From: Cytophagaceae bacterium ABcell3
GTDB lineage: Bacteria; Bacteroidota; Bacteroidia; Cytophagales; Cytophagaceae
Direction of reading: 5' to 3'
Assembly: GCA_030913385.1 (NCBI GenBank)
Contig: CP133159.1
Span: 766,584 to 830,583 of the forward strand
DNA: 64,000 bases
Shown: piece after piece, positions 1 to 8,797 of the stretch
Position numbering within the stretch: the first letter of the stretch is position 1
Layout: each line of letters begins with the position of its first letter
Notes under the pieces: model-generated
Database searches by the model: none
Seen by the model: only the letters and a program-made list of their open reading frames with translations
What the model was told of the DNA's origin: nothing
Program-made: the position numbers and the translations under genes

Positions 1-1
1 T

Positions 2-172
2 TCCGGAAACGTTTTGTTTACCTCTCATGACTTTGAATTTGTCAACTCCATCGCTAACAGGATTATCGAAATCACACCAAATGGCATATTGGATAAGCTT
101 ATGAGCTATGAAGACTATGTAAATGATGAATATATCAAGAAACAACGGGAAGAGCTTTACGCCGATGTATAA
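2..172 (+). CDS. ABC-F family ATPase, C-terminal end (partial)
   Basis: The window opens inside this gene; only the last 56 residues are present. They contain TSHDFEFV, the H-loop region of an ABC-F nucleotide-binding domain, followed by NRIIEITPNG and a short tail ending KKQREELYADV. This pattern is typical of the second ATPase domain of soluble ABC-F proteins (Uup/EttA/YbiT group), which act on ribosomes and have no membrane domain. The subgroup cannot be set from the tail alone. A hairpin terminator follows directly. Confidence 0.85.
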   Translation, partial: SGNVLFTSHDFEFVNSIANRIIEITPNGILDKLMSYEDYVNDEYIKKQREELYADV

Positions 173-176
173 TTTT

Positions 177-202
177 AAAGACCTGCTTGCAGGTCTTTTT
201 TT
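177..202 (+). terminator. Rho-independent terminator after ABC-F gene
   Basis: Perfect stem AAGACCTGC / GCAGGTCTT with a 2-nt loop followed by a T tract, 4 nt after the stop codon of the ABC-F gene. Confidence 0.85.
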
Positions 203-361
203 ATGCTATTTCGTTTATGTTGAACATGCTAGCTCAAGTTAAAGGTGGAGGTAAATATTCTATGTGAATTATCATCCGCAAAAAGGGGTTTATGTAAATA
301 AATATTATTTAACATTCGTTTTAGATCTGTGCGGTTAATAAGATTTATCCTAAACAATTGT

Positions 362-369
362 TAAATTTG
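362..369 (+). promoter_or_regulatory. Possible Bacteroidota -7 element for iron operon
   Basis: TAAATTTG fits the TAnnTTTG -7 consensus of Bacteroidota sigma-ABfr promoters and lies about 20 nt before the start codon of the iron-binding lipoprotein. No convincing -33 TTTG and no clear Fur box were seen, so this is a weak call. Confidence 0.3.
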
Positions 370-389
370 GGCTATCAATTCCAAAAACT

Positions 390-1433
390 ATGTCCTCTAC
401 ACTAAAACTTCTTTATAGTTTAATATTAGCAACGGTATTACTATCATCATGCAATTCAGGAACAGATACTCAATCTTCGGATAATGCAGTAAATGTTTAC
501 ACGCATCGACATTATGATGTAGATCAGTTGCTTTTTGAAAAGTTTACAGAAACAACTGGCATTAAAGTTAATGTGGTAAGCGCAAGTGCAGACGAGCTTA
601 TCAAAAAGCTGGAAATGGAAGGCAGTCGTTCACCTGCCGATATACTTATTACTGTTGATGCAGGACGTTTGCAAAGTGCGGCCTCTAAAGGTTTGCTTCA
701 ACCGGTTGATTCTGAAATCTTGAAAAAAAATATTCCTTCTGCTTTTAGGGACATCGACAATAAGTGGTTTGGCTTTACTTATCGAGCGCGGGCACTAGTT
801 TATAATAAGGACAAAGTACAAGCAGAAGAGCTTAGCACTTATGAGGCACTTGCGGAGCAAAAATGGCAAGGTCGGGTACTGACACGTTCTTCTGAAAATG
901 TATACAATCAGTCATTGGTTGCTTCTGTTATTGCAGATAAAGGGTTAGAAGAAACTAGAACATGGGCCGAAGGGCTTACAAGTAACTTTGCCAGAACACC
1001 TAAGGGGAATGATAGAGATCAAATAAAAGCCGTGGCTTCAGGCCTTGGCGATGTGGCTATTGTTAACACTTACTATCTTGGTAAGCTTTTAGAATCTAAA
1101 AACCCTGAAGAAATAGCCGCTGTAGAAAAAACAGGTGTCTTTTTCCCAAATCAGGAAGGGTACGGGACACACATTAATATAAGTGGAGCAGGAGTTGCTG
1201 CCCATGCACCTAATAAAGACAACGCTGTCAAATTTCTGAAATTCCTTTCTAGCGAAACAGCACAACAAATATTTACAGATCAAAATTATGAGTATCCTGT
1301 AAACACAAATGTTCAGTGGTCTACTTTGCTTCAGTCGTGGGGAACATTCAAGGCAGATACCACACATCTGAGTGTGTTAGGAGAAAAAAATCGTGAAGCC
1401 GTCATTCTCATGGATGAAATCGGGTGGAAATAA
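390..1433 (+). CDS. Ferric-iron ABC transporter substrate-binding lipoprotein
   Basis: A 347-residue extracytoplasmic solute-binding protein. The N-terminus is a lipoprotein signal with lipobox LLSSC (Cys21), so the mature protein should be anchored to a membrane. The sequence matches the FbpA/FutA/HitA ferric-binding type (SBP family 1), including a Tyr-Tyr pair in NTYYLGK that coordinates Fe3+ in that family. It is the first gene of an operon with the permease (41-nt overlap) and ATPase, so its role is capture of Fe3+ for import. ATG start chosen because the signal peptide begins there. Substrate is inferred from family; other metals are possible. Confidence 0.9.
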   Translation: MSSTLKLLYSLILATVLLSSCNSGTDTQSSDNAVNVYTHRHYDVDQLLFEKFTETTGIKVNVVSASADELIKKLEMEGSRSPADILITVDAGRLQSAASKGLLQPVDSEILKKNIPSAFRDIDNKWFGFTYRARALVYNKDKVQAEELSTYEALAEQKWQGRVLTRSSENVYNQSLVASVIADKGLEETRTWAEGLTSNFARTPKGNDRDQIKAVASGLGDVAIVNTYYLGKLLESKNPEEIAAVEKTGVFFPNQEGYGTHINISGAGVAAHAPNKDNAVKFLKFLSSETAQQIFTDQNYEYPVNTNVQWSTLLQSWGTFKADTTHLSVLGEKNREAVILMDEIGWK

Positions 1434-3096
1434 TATAACTGGTTTGCTAACTATACTAAGTAATAATTTATACAAACTGCGCAGGTCATTCACTATATGG
1501 ATGGCCTTTGCGCTTTTGATTGTACTGCTTATTGCTACGCCTATCTTGACCATTGCCGTGAGTATCCTTGAAGGGCCTGGCGAAACAATGCAGCATTTAA
1601 GCACTACGGTTTTAAAAGACTATATTGTCAACTCTGTTGCTATCATGGTGGGCACAGGGCTGCTTAGCCTGTTGCTGGGAATAAGTACAGCGTGGTTTGT
1701 CAGCACATGTCAATTTCCAGGTAAAAAAATATTTGAGTGGGCGTTAATCCTTCCTTTGGCCATCCCGACTTATATCATAGCCATTACCTATGCAGGTATT
1801 GCCGATTTTACAGGCTTTTTTCAGACCTCACTGAAGGCAATTACCGGTAGTTATGTTAGCATAGATGTAATGAATATATATGGTGTAATATGGATCATGT
1901 CATTTGTCCTATACCCTTATATATATTTAATCGCAAGAGCATCTTTTACCAGTCAGTCCAGGACGATATTAGAATCGGGGCGGATGTTAGGCGCCGGTTC
2001 TTATGCCACATTCTTTAAATTAGCGCTTCCTGTAACCCGTCCAGCCATAATAGGTGGATTGACTTTGGTGCTAATGGAGGTCCTCAATGATTACGGAGCT
2101 GTTAAGTACTTTGGTGTTTCTACCTTTACAACCGGTATTTTCAGGGCCTGGCTATCGCTGGGTGATTTTAATGCTGCAGTATATCTTTCAGCCATTCTAA
2201 TGCTTTTTATTTTAACTTTAATTTTACTTGAAAGGTATCAACGTGGACAAGCCAAATATGACGATGGCAATGCAACTCCTAAACCATTGCGTCCATACCA
2301 GCTTAAAGGATGGCAAAAAACAGTGGTATTTGTAATATGTTTTACCCCTTTGTTTTTTGGGTTTCTGTTGCCTTTGATACAATTGTTCGTCTGGGCAACA
2401 AGCACGTTCTCTTCAGTCATTAACTGGCAGTTCTTGCAACTTATCATAAACAGTTTCTCCTTGGCGGTAGCCGCTTCTGTCATTTGCTTGCTCGCAGCTA
2501 CCGTATTGATATATTCTGTAAAACTAAATCAATCGCTGGCAATGAAAACCTTGGCCAGGTTTTCGGTGCTGGGTTATTCCATTCCAGGCGCTGTTATTGC
2601 TGTGGGGGTTATGGTGCCACTTCTTTTCTTGGACAAGAGTTTGGTGCCTCTTTTGGAAGACCTAACCGGCTCTGCTTATGGCCTTCTGTTAACTGGAACA
2701 TCTTTTGCTTTGCTTTTCGCTTATTTAGTAAGGTTTTTGGCCGTAGCTTATAACCCTATCGATGCAGGCTTTAAGAAAGTTGGCAACAGTGTCGACGAGG
2801 CCTCTAGGTCTTTGGGTGCTGGACCATTTAAAACGTTAACAAAAATACATCTTCCGCTTATTAAGGGAGCATTGCTGAGTGGTGCATTATTGGTTTTTGT
2901 TGATGTCTTAAAAGAGCTTCCTTTGACATTGATATTGCGGCCTTTTAACTTCAACACCTTGGCGACGAAGACATTTGAATTGGCCGGTGATGAAATGATA
3001 GCCGAATCTGCTATCCCGGCTTTAATTATTATAGCAACAGGGGTTGTTCCTATCATTATATTGAGCAACCTCATTTCCGGAGGAACTAAAAAATGA
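1393..3096 (+). CDS. Ferric-iron ABC transporter permease (fused, two-half)
   Basis: A 567-residue inner-membrane permease made of two homologous halves, each with about six hydrophobic segments, as in FbpB/HitB/FutB. Both halves carry the EAA-type loop that docks on the ATPase: ESGRMLGAGS...ALP in the first and EASRSLGAGP...HLP in the second. The GTG start used here overlaps the lipoprotein gene by 41 nt; an in-frame ATG 21 nt later is an alternative. The stop overlaps the ATPase start by 4 nt (ATGA), indicating translational coupling. Confidence 0.92.
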   Translation: MKPSFSWMKSGGNNITGLLTILSNNLYKLRRSFTIWMAFALLIVLLIATPILTIAVSILEGPGETMQHLSTTVLKDYIVNSVAIMVGTGLLSLLLGISTAWFVSTCQFPGKKIFEWALILPLAIPTYIIAITYAGIADFTGFFQTSLKAITGSYVSIDVMNIYGVIWIMSFVLYPYIYLIARASFTSQSRTILESGRMLGAGSYATFFKLALPVTRPAIIGGLTLVLMEVLNDYGAVKYFGVSTFTTGIFRAWLSLGDFNAAVYLSAILMLFILTLILLERYQRGQAKYDDGNATPKPLRPYQLKGWQKTVVFVICFTPLFFGFLLPLIQLFVWATSTFSSVINWQFLQLIINSFSLAVAASVICLLAATVLIYSVKLNQSLAMKTLARFSVLGYSIPGAVIAVGVMVPLLFLDKSLVPLLEDLTGSAYGLLLTGTSFALLFAYLVRFLAVAYNPIDAGFKKVGNSVDEASRSLGAGPFKTLTKIHLPLIKGALLSGALLVFVDVLKELPLTLILRPFNFNTLATKTFELAGDEMIAESAIPALIIIATGVVPIIILSNLISGGTKK

Positions 3097-4157
3097 ATAT
3101 CCTGCAAATAAATACGCTATCTAAAAAGTATTCCAGCAAAGGCCCTTGGGCGCTGAAGAATATTAACCTGGAAGTGGAAAAGGGCGAGCTTCTTGCCCTT
3201 ATTGGCGAAAGCGGTAGCGGAAAGAGTACCCTTTTGCGGCTGATTGCTGGGTTTGAAGATCCTGATGATGGAGAGATATTTATTAATGACCAATGTGTAG
3301 CTGGAAAAAGAAATTTTATTTCTCCCGAAAAAAGACAAGTCGGCATGGTCTTCCAAGATTATGCCTTATTCCCGCATATGGACATTGCTGAAAATGTAGG
3401 TTTTGGAATTAAACAGCTTTCTGGCAAGGAAAAGAAAGAACGGGTGGGAAAATGTCTTTCACTTGTGGGCTTGAGTGGCTATGAAAAAAGATACCCCCAT
3501 CAACTTTCTGGTGGACAACAGCAACGTATAGCCCTTGCAAGGGCCATGGCTCCCAACCCGGGTCTGATCTTACTGGATGAACCTTTTAGCAATCTCGATG
3601 GTGTCCTGAAGGACCAGGTAAGGGAAGAGATAAGAAATATCATTAAAACATCTGGCACAACGGCAATATTTGTTACCCACGATACGAAAGACGCACTTTC
3701 GACCGCTGATAGAATAGCAATTTTAAAAGACGGTGAAATTCAACAGATTGGTTATCCTGAAGAAGTTTATAACACGCCTGCCAATACTTATGTGGCAAAC
3801 TTTTTTGGCAAAACAAACCTTCTAAATGCCACGCCTGAGGATGGAGGGTTAAAAACACCTGTAGGCTTTATACCTTGTCCATGCCATACCCCAGGTAAAG
3901 TCATTATGGCCATACGCCCGGAAAACATTGATGTTTGCTCCTATTCAGAAAGCCCTTACCGGGGAAGAATCAAGTCGGTAACCTATCTGGGCGATCAAAA
4001 ACAAATCATTATAGAGGTAGAGCATCCCAAAGAGACATGTTGTTTGATGGTTAGGGTACCAGCCGATACTGCAATTCAGGTGAATGAAAAAATTGGATTC
4101 AATATTAAAGAAGAGAAAATAAATATTTTACAGGACCAAAACAGGCTTGCCGATTAA
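3093..4157 (+). CDS. Ferric-iron ABC transporter ATP-binding protein
   Basis: A 354-residue ATPase energising the iron permease. Walker A is GESGSGKST (residues 38-46), the signature is LSGGQQQR, Walker B is LILLDEP, and the H-loop is FVTHD. The C-terminal third is a TOBE-like regulatory domain as in FbpC/PotA-type ATPases. It starts on the ATGA overlap with the permease and ends the operon; a possible shared hairpin terminator overlaps its stop and that of the convergent neighbour. Confidence 0.93.
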   Translation: MNILQINTLSKKYSSKGPWALKNINLEVEKGELLALIGESGSGKSTLLRLIAGFEDPDDGEIFINDQCVAGKRNFISPEKRQVGMVFQDYALFPHMDIAENVGFGIKQLSGKEKKERVGKCLSLVGLSGYEKRYPHQLSGGQQQRIALARAMAPNPGLILLDEPFSNLDGVLKDQVREEIRNIIKTSGTTAIFVTHDTKDALSTADRIAILKDGEIQQIGYPEEVYNTPANTYVANFFGKTNLLNATPEDGGLKTPVGFIPCPCHTPGKVIMAIRPENIDVCSYSESPYRGRIKSVTYLGDQKQIIIEVEHPKETCCLMVRVPADTAIQVNEKIGFNIKEEKINILQDQNRLAD

Positions 4158-4187
4158 GCCTTGTAGTTTGAAATGCCTGTTTTAAGC
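4138..4187. terminator. Possible bidirectional terminator between convergent genes
   Basis: AAAACAGGC and GCCTGTTTT are perfect inverted repeats separated by about 22 nt, overlapping the 3' ends of the iron ATPase gene and the convergent DUF2461 gene. The large loop makes it weaker than a classic terminator. Confidence 0.45.
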
Positions 4188-4832
4188 AATATTCAGCCCT
4201 TGATAGAAAAAGTTGTTAAAAGGCAGCAGCCGTTTGGCTGTGTCAATAAGGGTGGCGTGGAAATTTTCGGAGACAACTTCCTCATCAGAAAACTGTTTGC
4301 CAGCAAAAAAGCTCTTGTATTTAAGCAAATCTGCAAAGGGATGGGTATCATGGTAGGCTTTTGGCATCCGCTTCAGTTTTACCGCTTCCAATTCAAAGTC
4401 CTTAAATGACTTAGCGTTAATGATGTCCAAGAGTGCTTGTCCGTTTTCATCCAGCGTATTTCTGATTTCTGCGAGCTTTGCTGGTTCAGGGGCATAAACA
4501 CCTGCTCCAAAATACGTTTTGCCTGGTTGTATATGGACATAGTATCCAGGGCCGGTAGATTTTCGGCCTTCATATGATATAAAAGCCCCAAAATGAAGTT
4601 TATATGGTGTTTTGTCCTTCGAAAAGCGGATGTCTCTATTAATCCTAAACACACAGTCTTTCGGGCTTTGCAGTGCCACCATAGGGTCAAAGTCGCCTAT
4701 GCCTGCAATGAGAGAGGCTATAAACTGCATGAACATATCTCTACAGCCAGTGTACCTTTCTTTTTGCCCATGAAACCATTCTCTATGGTTGTTTTCTTTG
4801 AGTTCTTCCAGAAAATGCAATATATCCTTCAT
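4182..4832 (-). CDS. DUF2461 family protein
   Basis: A 216-residue protein matching the DUF2461/TIGR02453 family: FLEELKENNHREWFHGQKERY near the N-terminus, FRINRDIRFSKDKTPYK in the middle and GPGYYVHIQPGKTYFGAGVY after it. The function of the family is unknown. It is convergent with the iron operon and probably monocistronic. Length is normal for the family. Confidence 0.88.
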   Translation of the reverse strand: MKDILHFLEELKENNHREWFHGQKERYTGCRDMFMQFIASLIAGIGDFDPMVALQSPKDCVFRINRDIRFSKDKTPYKLHFGAFISYEGRKSTGPGYYVHIQPGKTYFGAGVYAPEPAKLAEIRNTLDENGQALLDIINAKSFKDFELEAVKLKRMPKAYHDTHPFADLLKYKSFFAGKQFSDEEVVSENFHATLIDTAKRLLPFNNFFYQGLNIA

Positions 4833-4963
4833 TGTATCTATTTAGGCCATAGGTTCTTTCAATCTGATAAATCTATCAAAGTAAAATTAGTATTCTACAA
4901 ATAGTAAAACAAAATGCAGGACAGGTTAGTTTTTAGCATGTTTCTTTTACTTACTTTTTTACA

Positions 4964-5497
4964 ATGAGAAATTACTTCTTCATCTTGGCACTGCTTTTCA
5001 TAACAATTACCGGTTGTAAAAAATATGAAGACGGTCCACTGGTAAGCCTTCGTTCACCAGAAACCAGAATTACTGGCAATTGGGCTATAGAGGGATATTA
5101 CATTGATGGTGAAAATGCTGAAATTATAGAGGTTTTTGAGCAGGTGGTGTGCAATGGCAACCAAGAAAGGGTACTGCGTCGAGCTGATAAGCTCTTAAAA
5201 TGGGATTTGATTCTTGAGGAGTCTGGAAAGATGCACATGGAACAGCGTTTTGAAATCAAGGAAACGTCTAACTATTGTGAACCGTCTTATAGAAAGAGAG
5301 AAAGTCATAGGGCTTATACAGGGTCGTGGGAGTTTATCAATGATAAAACTGAACTCAAACTTTCTTTTGATGCTAACGATCGAACAGAAGTTTATACCAT
5401 TAGGGAGTTAAGAAAGAAGAGTTTGTTTGTTGTTGGCGATATTCCCGCTTCTTTTGGCGAGGTGAACCGTGTGGGCTTGTCTTTCCGCAAAGAGTAG
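4964..5497 (+). CDS. Small lipoprotein, lipocalin-like in outline
   Basis: A 177-residue protein with a lipoprotein signal: hydrophobic stretch, then ITGC with Cys18 followed by KKYEDGP. The opening of the mature part, SLRSPETRITGNWAIEGYYIDG, resembles Bacteroidota lipoproteins with lipocalin-like beta-barrels, but no precise function can be named. Its stop codon directly abuts the stop of the convergent DUF2490 gene. Confidence 0.7.
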   Translation: MRNYFFILALLFITITGCKKYEDGPLVSLRSPETRITGNWAIEGYYIDGENAEIIEVFEQVVCNGNQERVLRRADKLLKWDLILEESGKMHMEQRFEIKETSNYCEPSYRKRESHRAYTGSWEFINDKTELKLSFDANDRTEVYTIRELRKKSLFVVGDIPASFGEVNRVGLSFRKE

Positions 5498-6256
5498 CTA
5501 GGGCCTCAAGTCAATGTTGTGGTACAGGGTCATCCTGTAGATATTTCTGTTAAAGAAGGATTCTCCATCCCTCAACTGTTGGTACCAATGAGAATACCCT
5601 AGCTCAAGGTCGAAATGGTCGCTTAGGTTGACAAAAAAAGCAGCCGAAAACCTACTTTGGTCAAATACATTGTATTCTACATTCCTTCCCATGTTAATCA
5701 TTACTTCTTCTGCAATCCTAAAGTGTACACCCCGTGATTGGTTTAACTTAAACAGTCGTCTTTGCAATTGTAACTGATACCTTACCCTCCAATTGAAATT
5801 GTAGCCTGCTAACAACCGCTCATCATCTGCCCTTCGAAAGAACCTTTCCTCCAGCCTGTAGCGGTGCCGAATCTGCCATTCCCCAAGGTCGTTCTTTACC
5901 ACCACTTCCTGAAATGGCCGTAATTCAGGTACAGCAAGCTCAGATAGATTCATTGGTTCATGAGGGTGCTGCATAGCATATACAAAGCCCTGTGACAAGG
6001 AAACATTTTCACTAATATGAAAGAAGGGTTGCGCTCTAAACAAAAAATGGTGCCTCACATTTGGATAGAAATGCCTGCGGTCATCGGCATGAGCTTGCCA
6101 CTCCCATTTGTCAGACAAGAAAATACGGTTGTGGTACCTTAGCCAGTAAAGATCTTGGTGTATTTGTTGCCTGTTAAAACCGTTGTTTTGACCAAACACT
6201 TGGCCACATAACGCTTGCAACAGCAATATGCCTACGGTCAGTAATTTTCCGTTCAT
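5498..6256 (-). CDS. DUF2490 domain protein
   Basis: A 252-residue exported protein with an N-terminal signal peptide (LLTVGILLLQALCGQVFGQ). The mature part is rich in alternating aromatic and charged residues (YWLRYHNRIFLSDKWEWQ, WQIRHRYRLEERF), as in DUF2490 proteins, predicted outer-membrane beta-barrels of Bacteroidota. It ends with the aromatic-rich NIYRMTLYHNIDLRP expected of a barrel C-terminus. Function unknown. Confidence 0.82.
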   Translation of the reverse strand: MNGKLLTVGILLLQALCGQVFGQNNGFNRQQIHQDLYWLRYHNRIFLSDKWEWQAHADDRRHFYPNVRHHFLFRAQPFFHISENVSLSQGFVYAMQHPHEPMNLSELAVPELRPFQEVVVKNDLGEWQIRHRYRLEERFFRRADDERLLAGYNFNWRVRYQLQLQRRLFKLNQSRGVHFRIAEEVMINMGRNVEYNVFDQSRFSAAFFVNLSDHFDLELGYSHWYQQLRDGESFFNRNIYRMTLYHNIDLRP

Positions 6257-6466
6257 TCATTTTACTCCTTTAGAGAATAACTGTTGCATCAGATTCCAGT
6301 TATTAATAAACCCGATTTTTTGCATTACACAAAGCTGTCATAGGTATGGGGACACCGCGAAAACAATATCATTTCTTAAGAAAAAGGCTAAAGTAGCATG
6401 CTTAGCCCTTTCGGGAAAATTCGTAGCAGGGGGTAACGACCAAGTGAACGGACGCATTTTTAATTT

Positions 6467-6835
6467 TAGGATTACCCATTTAAGTCTCTAGGAACTATTA
6501 AGTTTTTTTGTATTTATATTGCTTTAAACGGTCTTCATTAAATGGCTGTATGTGCCATTGTTAGAAAATAAGGCGGCCATTGATGAAATTGCGTTAAGTG
6601 AAGCGGCCAAAAAATTTGCTGTTTAAGCCCGACGCAAGGAGGGTGAGTTTCATCCCGATAGCTATCGGGATAGCGTAATGGTTATAAAGTTTAGCAAATT
6701 TCATCACAGGCCTTGACTTTTTTGCTTACTTTTTTTGTCTAAGAAAAAAAGTAAGGCCCTGCCGGCGAGGCAAAAAGTAACTTAGCGAGCCTAAGTAAGC
6801 TAATAACACTTTGGATGTCTAAATGGGTAACCCTA
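6467..6835. mobile_element. MITE-like element with 8-bp target duplication
   Basis: Terminal inverted repeats begin TAGGATTACCCATTTA on the left and, on the opposite strand, TAGGGTTACCCATTTA on the right. TTTAATTT is present directly outside both ends (6459-6466 and 6836-6843), fitting an 8-bp target duplication. The 369-bp interior has no credible ORF but contains a 12-bp-stem hairpin (CTTACTTTTTTT, loop of 7) at 6725-6755 and a CCCGATAGCTATCGGG palindrome. The right duplication overlaps the stop codon of the beta-barrel gene. The flanking AT-rich target lowers certainty slightly. Confidence 0.65.
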
Positions 6836-6841
6836 TTTAAT

Positions 6842-7510
6842 TTAATGCAAGTATTTCATGCCTACGGAAAGTGTCATTCCATAGTGTGTTATTCTATTAC
6901 CTTGGTGGTGTTTAGGGTTTGCAAAGGAATTGAAACTTGTTTGGTAAGAGAATGACGTAAACAACCAATAATTGTTCATGTATTTATAACCTGCCCCCAG
7001 CTCCGCAAAGCCTGCCAAATCAAAATTTGCCAACTCACTGGTGATATTATGTCTATCAGTGCCAGTGGTTCTTACTTGACCCCATTGAGAGGTAAACCTG
7101 GGTTCGACTAGGGTTGCAGATACCAGAAAAGAGGGGATTAGCCCTACATTTGTAAAAGCATACAGCTTATTTCCTGTATTAAACCCTACTTTTATCGGTA
7201 TTGAAGCGTAATCAATGTTGTATCTTATTAAGTCATGAATCAACATGTTGCCGTTCCAATCCGTTAAGATAATGTCTTCAGTATATCCACGTTGGTTATA
7301 AATGAGATCAACCCCAAGCGAAAAGCGGTCTGTTAATAAGTATTCATAAGTCATTCCAGCAGAAACCCCAGTCCTGAAGTTTGGTTGAGCATCAAGGTCG
7401 CGAAAGTTAACATTTGTATGATTTACACCACCTTTAATCCCAATAAATTGATTCTGTGCGGTCGCTTCTAAAGCAATAGCAACAAGGACACCTAAAAGAA
7501 AATATTTCAC
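6842..7510 (-). CDS. Outer-membrane beta-barrel protein (PorT-like)
   Basis: A 222-residue protein with a signal peptide (YFLLGVLVAIALEATAQ) followed by GIKGGVNHTN, the usual opening of Bacteroidota outer-membrane beta-barrel proteins, and amphipathic strands ending GMTLSVGMKYLH. Its 3' end was reshaped by the MITE, whose target duplication covers the stop codon. It is the last ordinary gene before the cassette array. Substrate or partner unknown. Confidence 0.8.
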   Translation of the reverse strand: MKYFLLGVLVAIALEATAQNQFIGIKGGVNHTNVNFRDLDAQPNFRTGVSAGMTYEYLLTDRFSLGVDLIYNQRGYTEDIILTDWNGNMLIHDLIRYNIDYASIPIKVGFNTGNKLYAFTNVGLIPSFLVSATLVEPRFTSQWGQVRTTGTDRHNITSELANFDLAGFAELGAGYKYMNNYWLFTSFSYQTSFNSFANPKHHQGNRITHYGMTLSVGMKYLH

Positions 7511-7773
7511 TTGTTATTCGTAGAAGCTCTATTTGCCTCCGGCTATTAAATTCTAAAGTTAGTTTAATTTCTTTTTATTTTTATGATTTTTTTGGTTGAG
7601 ATAAAAATATTTTTTGAACTCTGGTTGGTTTTGCTCCTATTTAACATGGATAATGCATTAGATCTGGTTATGAGGGTTAAAAGAATAAAATTCGATAGCT
7701 ATCGGGTACGGTTATCCCGCCTGTGGCGGGATAAAGTTGTGATGCCGGCAACGGCAGGCTTACCTTCGGTAGG

Positions 7774-7824
7774 CAGAGGCGCACGCTGCCAGTTTTTTTA
7801 GTTGGCAGAGCTGTCTAGATTGAT
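7774..7824 (+). repeat. 3'-end remnant of a group II intron at the array's left edge
   Basis: GAGGCGCACGCTGCCAG, the domain VI-like hairpin CTGCCAG/TTGGCAG and a terminal GAT match the 3' ends of the full introns further right. Short palindromes precede it (TCCCGCCTGTGGCGGGA, CTTACCTTCGGTAGG). It is followed by TAGCAGGC, a plausible attC R' remainder, so it marks the last cassette boundary I can see. Confidence 0.6.
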
Positions 7825-7839
7825 TAGCAGGCGTAATTA

Positions 7840-8124
7840 TCAATTTAGTAGCTTTGAACTGTGGTTTACTGTTAGGATTTCAATCAATTCGGAATTTTTA
7901 ATCTCGTAAATTATCCTATATCGTCCCGAAATCAATTCCCTTATTTTATTATCATTAATTTCAGGAACCACTCTCCCCATTTCAGGATATTCTTTTAATA
8001 TTTGGGTTTTATCAAATATCTTTTCAATCGTTAAATCAGCATATCTCGGACTATCTTTCGCTATATATTCAGCAATATCATTTAAATCCTGAATTGCCCT
8101 TTTAATCCATATTATTTGGACCAT
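7840..8124 (-). CDS. RelE/ParE-type toxin
   Basis: A 94-residue protein with the ParE/RelE fold outline: WIKRAIQDLNDIAEYIAKDSPRYA, then YPEMGRVVPE, RELISGRYRIIYEI and a hydrophobic C-terminal strand. Such proteins are either gyrase poisons (ParE) or mRNA interferases (RelE); the sequence does not decide. It overlaps the upstream small gene by 13 nt, forming a typical toxin-antitoxin pair. The pair occupies one cassette bounded on the left by an intron remnant and on the right by an attC-like site. Confidence 0.85.
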   Translation of the reverse strand: MVQIIWIKRAIQDLNDIAEYIAKDSPRYADLTIEKIFDKTQILKEYPEMGRVVPEINDNKIRELISGRYRIIYEIKNSELIEILTVNHSSKLLN

Positions 8125-8294
8125 TTTTTTATCATGCTTTTTGCTTGGTCTTCTGAATATTTCAATCCTTCTTGAGATTGTTTTTGTGCCTCTTCCACTT
8201 TTTGAATTATGATTAATCTATCCACAAGTTCATCTATAGAAAATTCTTCAGGAAGGTCATCAAGAGTTTTTATCAATTTTGTTTTTCTAATCAT
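8112..8294 (-). CDS. Antitoxin partner of RelE/ParE toxin
   Basis: A 60-residue, highly charged protein (IKTLDDLPEEFSIDELVDRLI) preceding and overlapping the toxin gene. Size, order and overlap fit a type II antitoxin. The motif resembles antitoxins of Bacteroidota ParE pairs, but no DNA-binding fold can be assigned by eye. Confidence 0.75.
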   Translation of the reverse strand: MIRKTKLIKTLDDLPEEFSIDELVDRLIIIQKVEEAQKQSQEGLKYSEDQAKSMIKKWSK

Positions 8295-8365
8295 GGCGTT
8301 AAGCTCTTTACCTAATTAAATAACGAAAAATTTAACTTAAAAGCTACTTTCTTTTTCTTTTTATC

Positions 8366-8493
8366 TTTGCTAACGTTGAGCGTAACAGATGCTGGAGATT
8401 TTTAAGTAATTTCCTATCCACCGCTAAAATGTGAAGGTAAAGAGAAACAGCCTGATTAACAATGCTCACCCCCTCTGATATATATTATACTGC
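8366..8493 (-). other. attC-like site, interrupted at R' by a mini-intron
   Basis: Opens GCTAACGTTGAG with the shared inner motif CTATCCACCG. The 3' arm ends at the first base of the 290-bp mini-intron. Pairing of the arms (GTAACAGATGCTGG against a diverged AT-rich 3' arm) is weaker than in other sites. Confidence 0.65.
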
Positions 8494-8783
8494 GCGCGCC
8501 CGGTATGGGCATCTGATATCGAAGATACCATATTATTCCAGAGGGTGCAATGCCTGTCCCGAATACTTTCGGGATCTCCGCCAACTGGCGGACAAATTAG
8601 TGAAGCCTGTTAACAAGTGGTCCTTAATATTGGGATGGTTTACCGTGAGGGGCGGAGCATTAAGAAATTTTCCAGTGGAGATTTTTAGCGATGAGCCGGC
8701 TTGTAGGGGAGGTACGAGACGTTCTTATGTCACCTGAGGCGCACTCTGTCAGTTTTTTTAGCTGGCAGAGCCGTCTACACGAT
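8494..8783 (+). mobile_element. ORF-less mini group II intron, copy 1
   Basis: Starts GCGCGCCCGGTATGGGCATC (introns elsewhere start GTGCGCCC) and ends GCAGAGCCGTCTACACGAT, the same ends as the 1.85-kb introns. The ORF and most of domains II-V are missing; the gap is occupied by a ~60-bp hairpin element. It sits at the R' position of an attC-like site, as do two more copies. It carries a CCCGAATACTTTCGGG palindrome insertion. Confidence 0.75.
8650..8713 (+). repeat. 60-bp hairpin element in mini-intron 1
   Basis: GGGCGGAGCATTAAGAAATT, then CCAGTGGAGATTTTTAGCG and GAGCCGGCTTGTAGGG. Member of the eight-copy family found only inside intron sequence here; it bridges the deletion of the intron ORF. 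Confidence 0.75.
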
Positions 8784-8797
8784 TGTGCGTTCGTGCT

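Noticed and set aside
240-389. Fur box upstream of the iron operon
   Set aside because: No stretch matches GATAATGATAATCATTATC well enough; only a weak -7 element was kept.
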